Below, one piece after another: positions 5,895-5,921 of a stretch of DNA of 5,921 nucleotides. Below the pieces are notes generated by a model. It was not told the origin of the DNA. It saw nothing but the letters and a program-made list of their open reading frames with translations, and did not search any database. The position numbers were made by a program, and so were the translations under genes. The stretch is taken from contig JAKADF010000241.1 in NCBI GenBank assembly GCA_021820805.1, forward strand, positions 1 through 5,921, in the 5' to 3' direction. The DNA comes from Bacillota bacterium. GTDB lineage: Bacteria > Bacillota > Bacilli > Alicyclobacillales > Alicyclobacillaceae. How positions within the stretch are numbered: position 1 is the first letter of the stretch; every line of letters starts with the position of its first letter.

Positions 5895-5921
5895 TCCACA
5901 CCCGTCCTGCACATTATCTTG

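Noticed and set aside
1..5921. Mobile element, prophage, CRISPR, toxin-antitoxin or defence system
   Set aside because: I saw no spaced direct repeats, terminal inverted repeats, integrase or transposase motifs, or paired small toxin and antitoxin genes; all large frames are metabolic or a single unknown membrane protein.

Overview
The window looks like chromosomal DNA of a moderately low-GC Gram-positive bacterium, most likely a member of the Bacillota close to the Bacillales. Support for this is the strong Shine-Dalgarno sequences (GGAGG, GAGG, AAGGAAG), an arginine cluster led by argC with an ArgR/AhrC-like operator candidate, and protein motifs close to Bacillus-type ArgB, ArgC and ArgD. 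I cannot name a genus from the sequence alone. The content is mostly housekeeping nitrogen metabolism. I see no CRISPR array, transposase, phage gene, tRNA or rRNA.

Layout: (1) 1-1480, minus strand: the N-terminal third of a glutamate synthase large subunit-like protein, cut by the left edge of the window. It holds a complete class-II glutamine amidotransferase domain. (2) 1481-1894: a 414-base non-conserved-looking gap. It holds a candidate minus-strand promoter, a perfect 12-bp palindrome and one doubtful plus-strand ORF. (3) 1895-1931: a perfect 15-bp hairpin touching the argD stop codon. (4) 1931-5021, minus strand: argC-argB-argD, transcribed right to left in tight succession. (5) 5022-5174: a divergent intergenic region with a candidate argC promoter and ARG-box-like operator. 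(6) 5175-5894, plus strand: a gene of unknown function encoding a protein with a soluble N-terminal segment and about four membrane spans.

The three arg genes cover consecutive steps: ArgB phosphorylates N-acetylglutamate, ArgC reduces the acyl phosphate to the semialdehyde, and ArgD transaminates it to N-acetylornithine with glutamate as amino donor. The neighbouring glutamate synthase makes glutamate, which is both the starting carbon skeleton and the ArgD amino donor, so the pairing makes metabolic sense even though the genes appear to be separate transcription units. The main genomic oddity is that argJ, which in Bacillus sits between argC and argB, is absent: only 26 bp separate argC and argB. 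The first step (N-acetylglutamate synthesis) and the removal or recycling of the acetyl group must be encoded elsewhere. No clear new multi-gene system is visible. The least explained items are the divergent membrane protein, the divergent form of the GltB amidotransferase domain, and the hairpin and leader region between argD and gltB.
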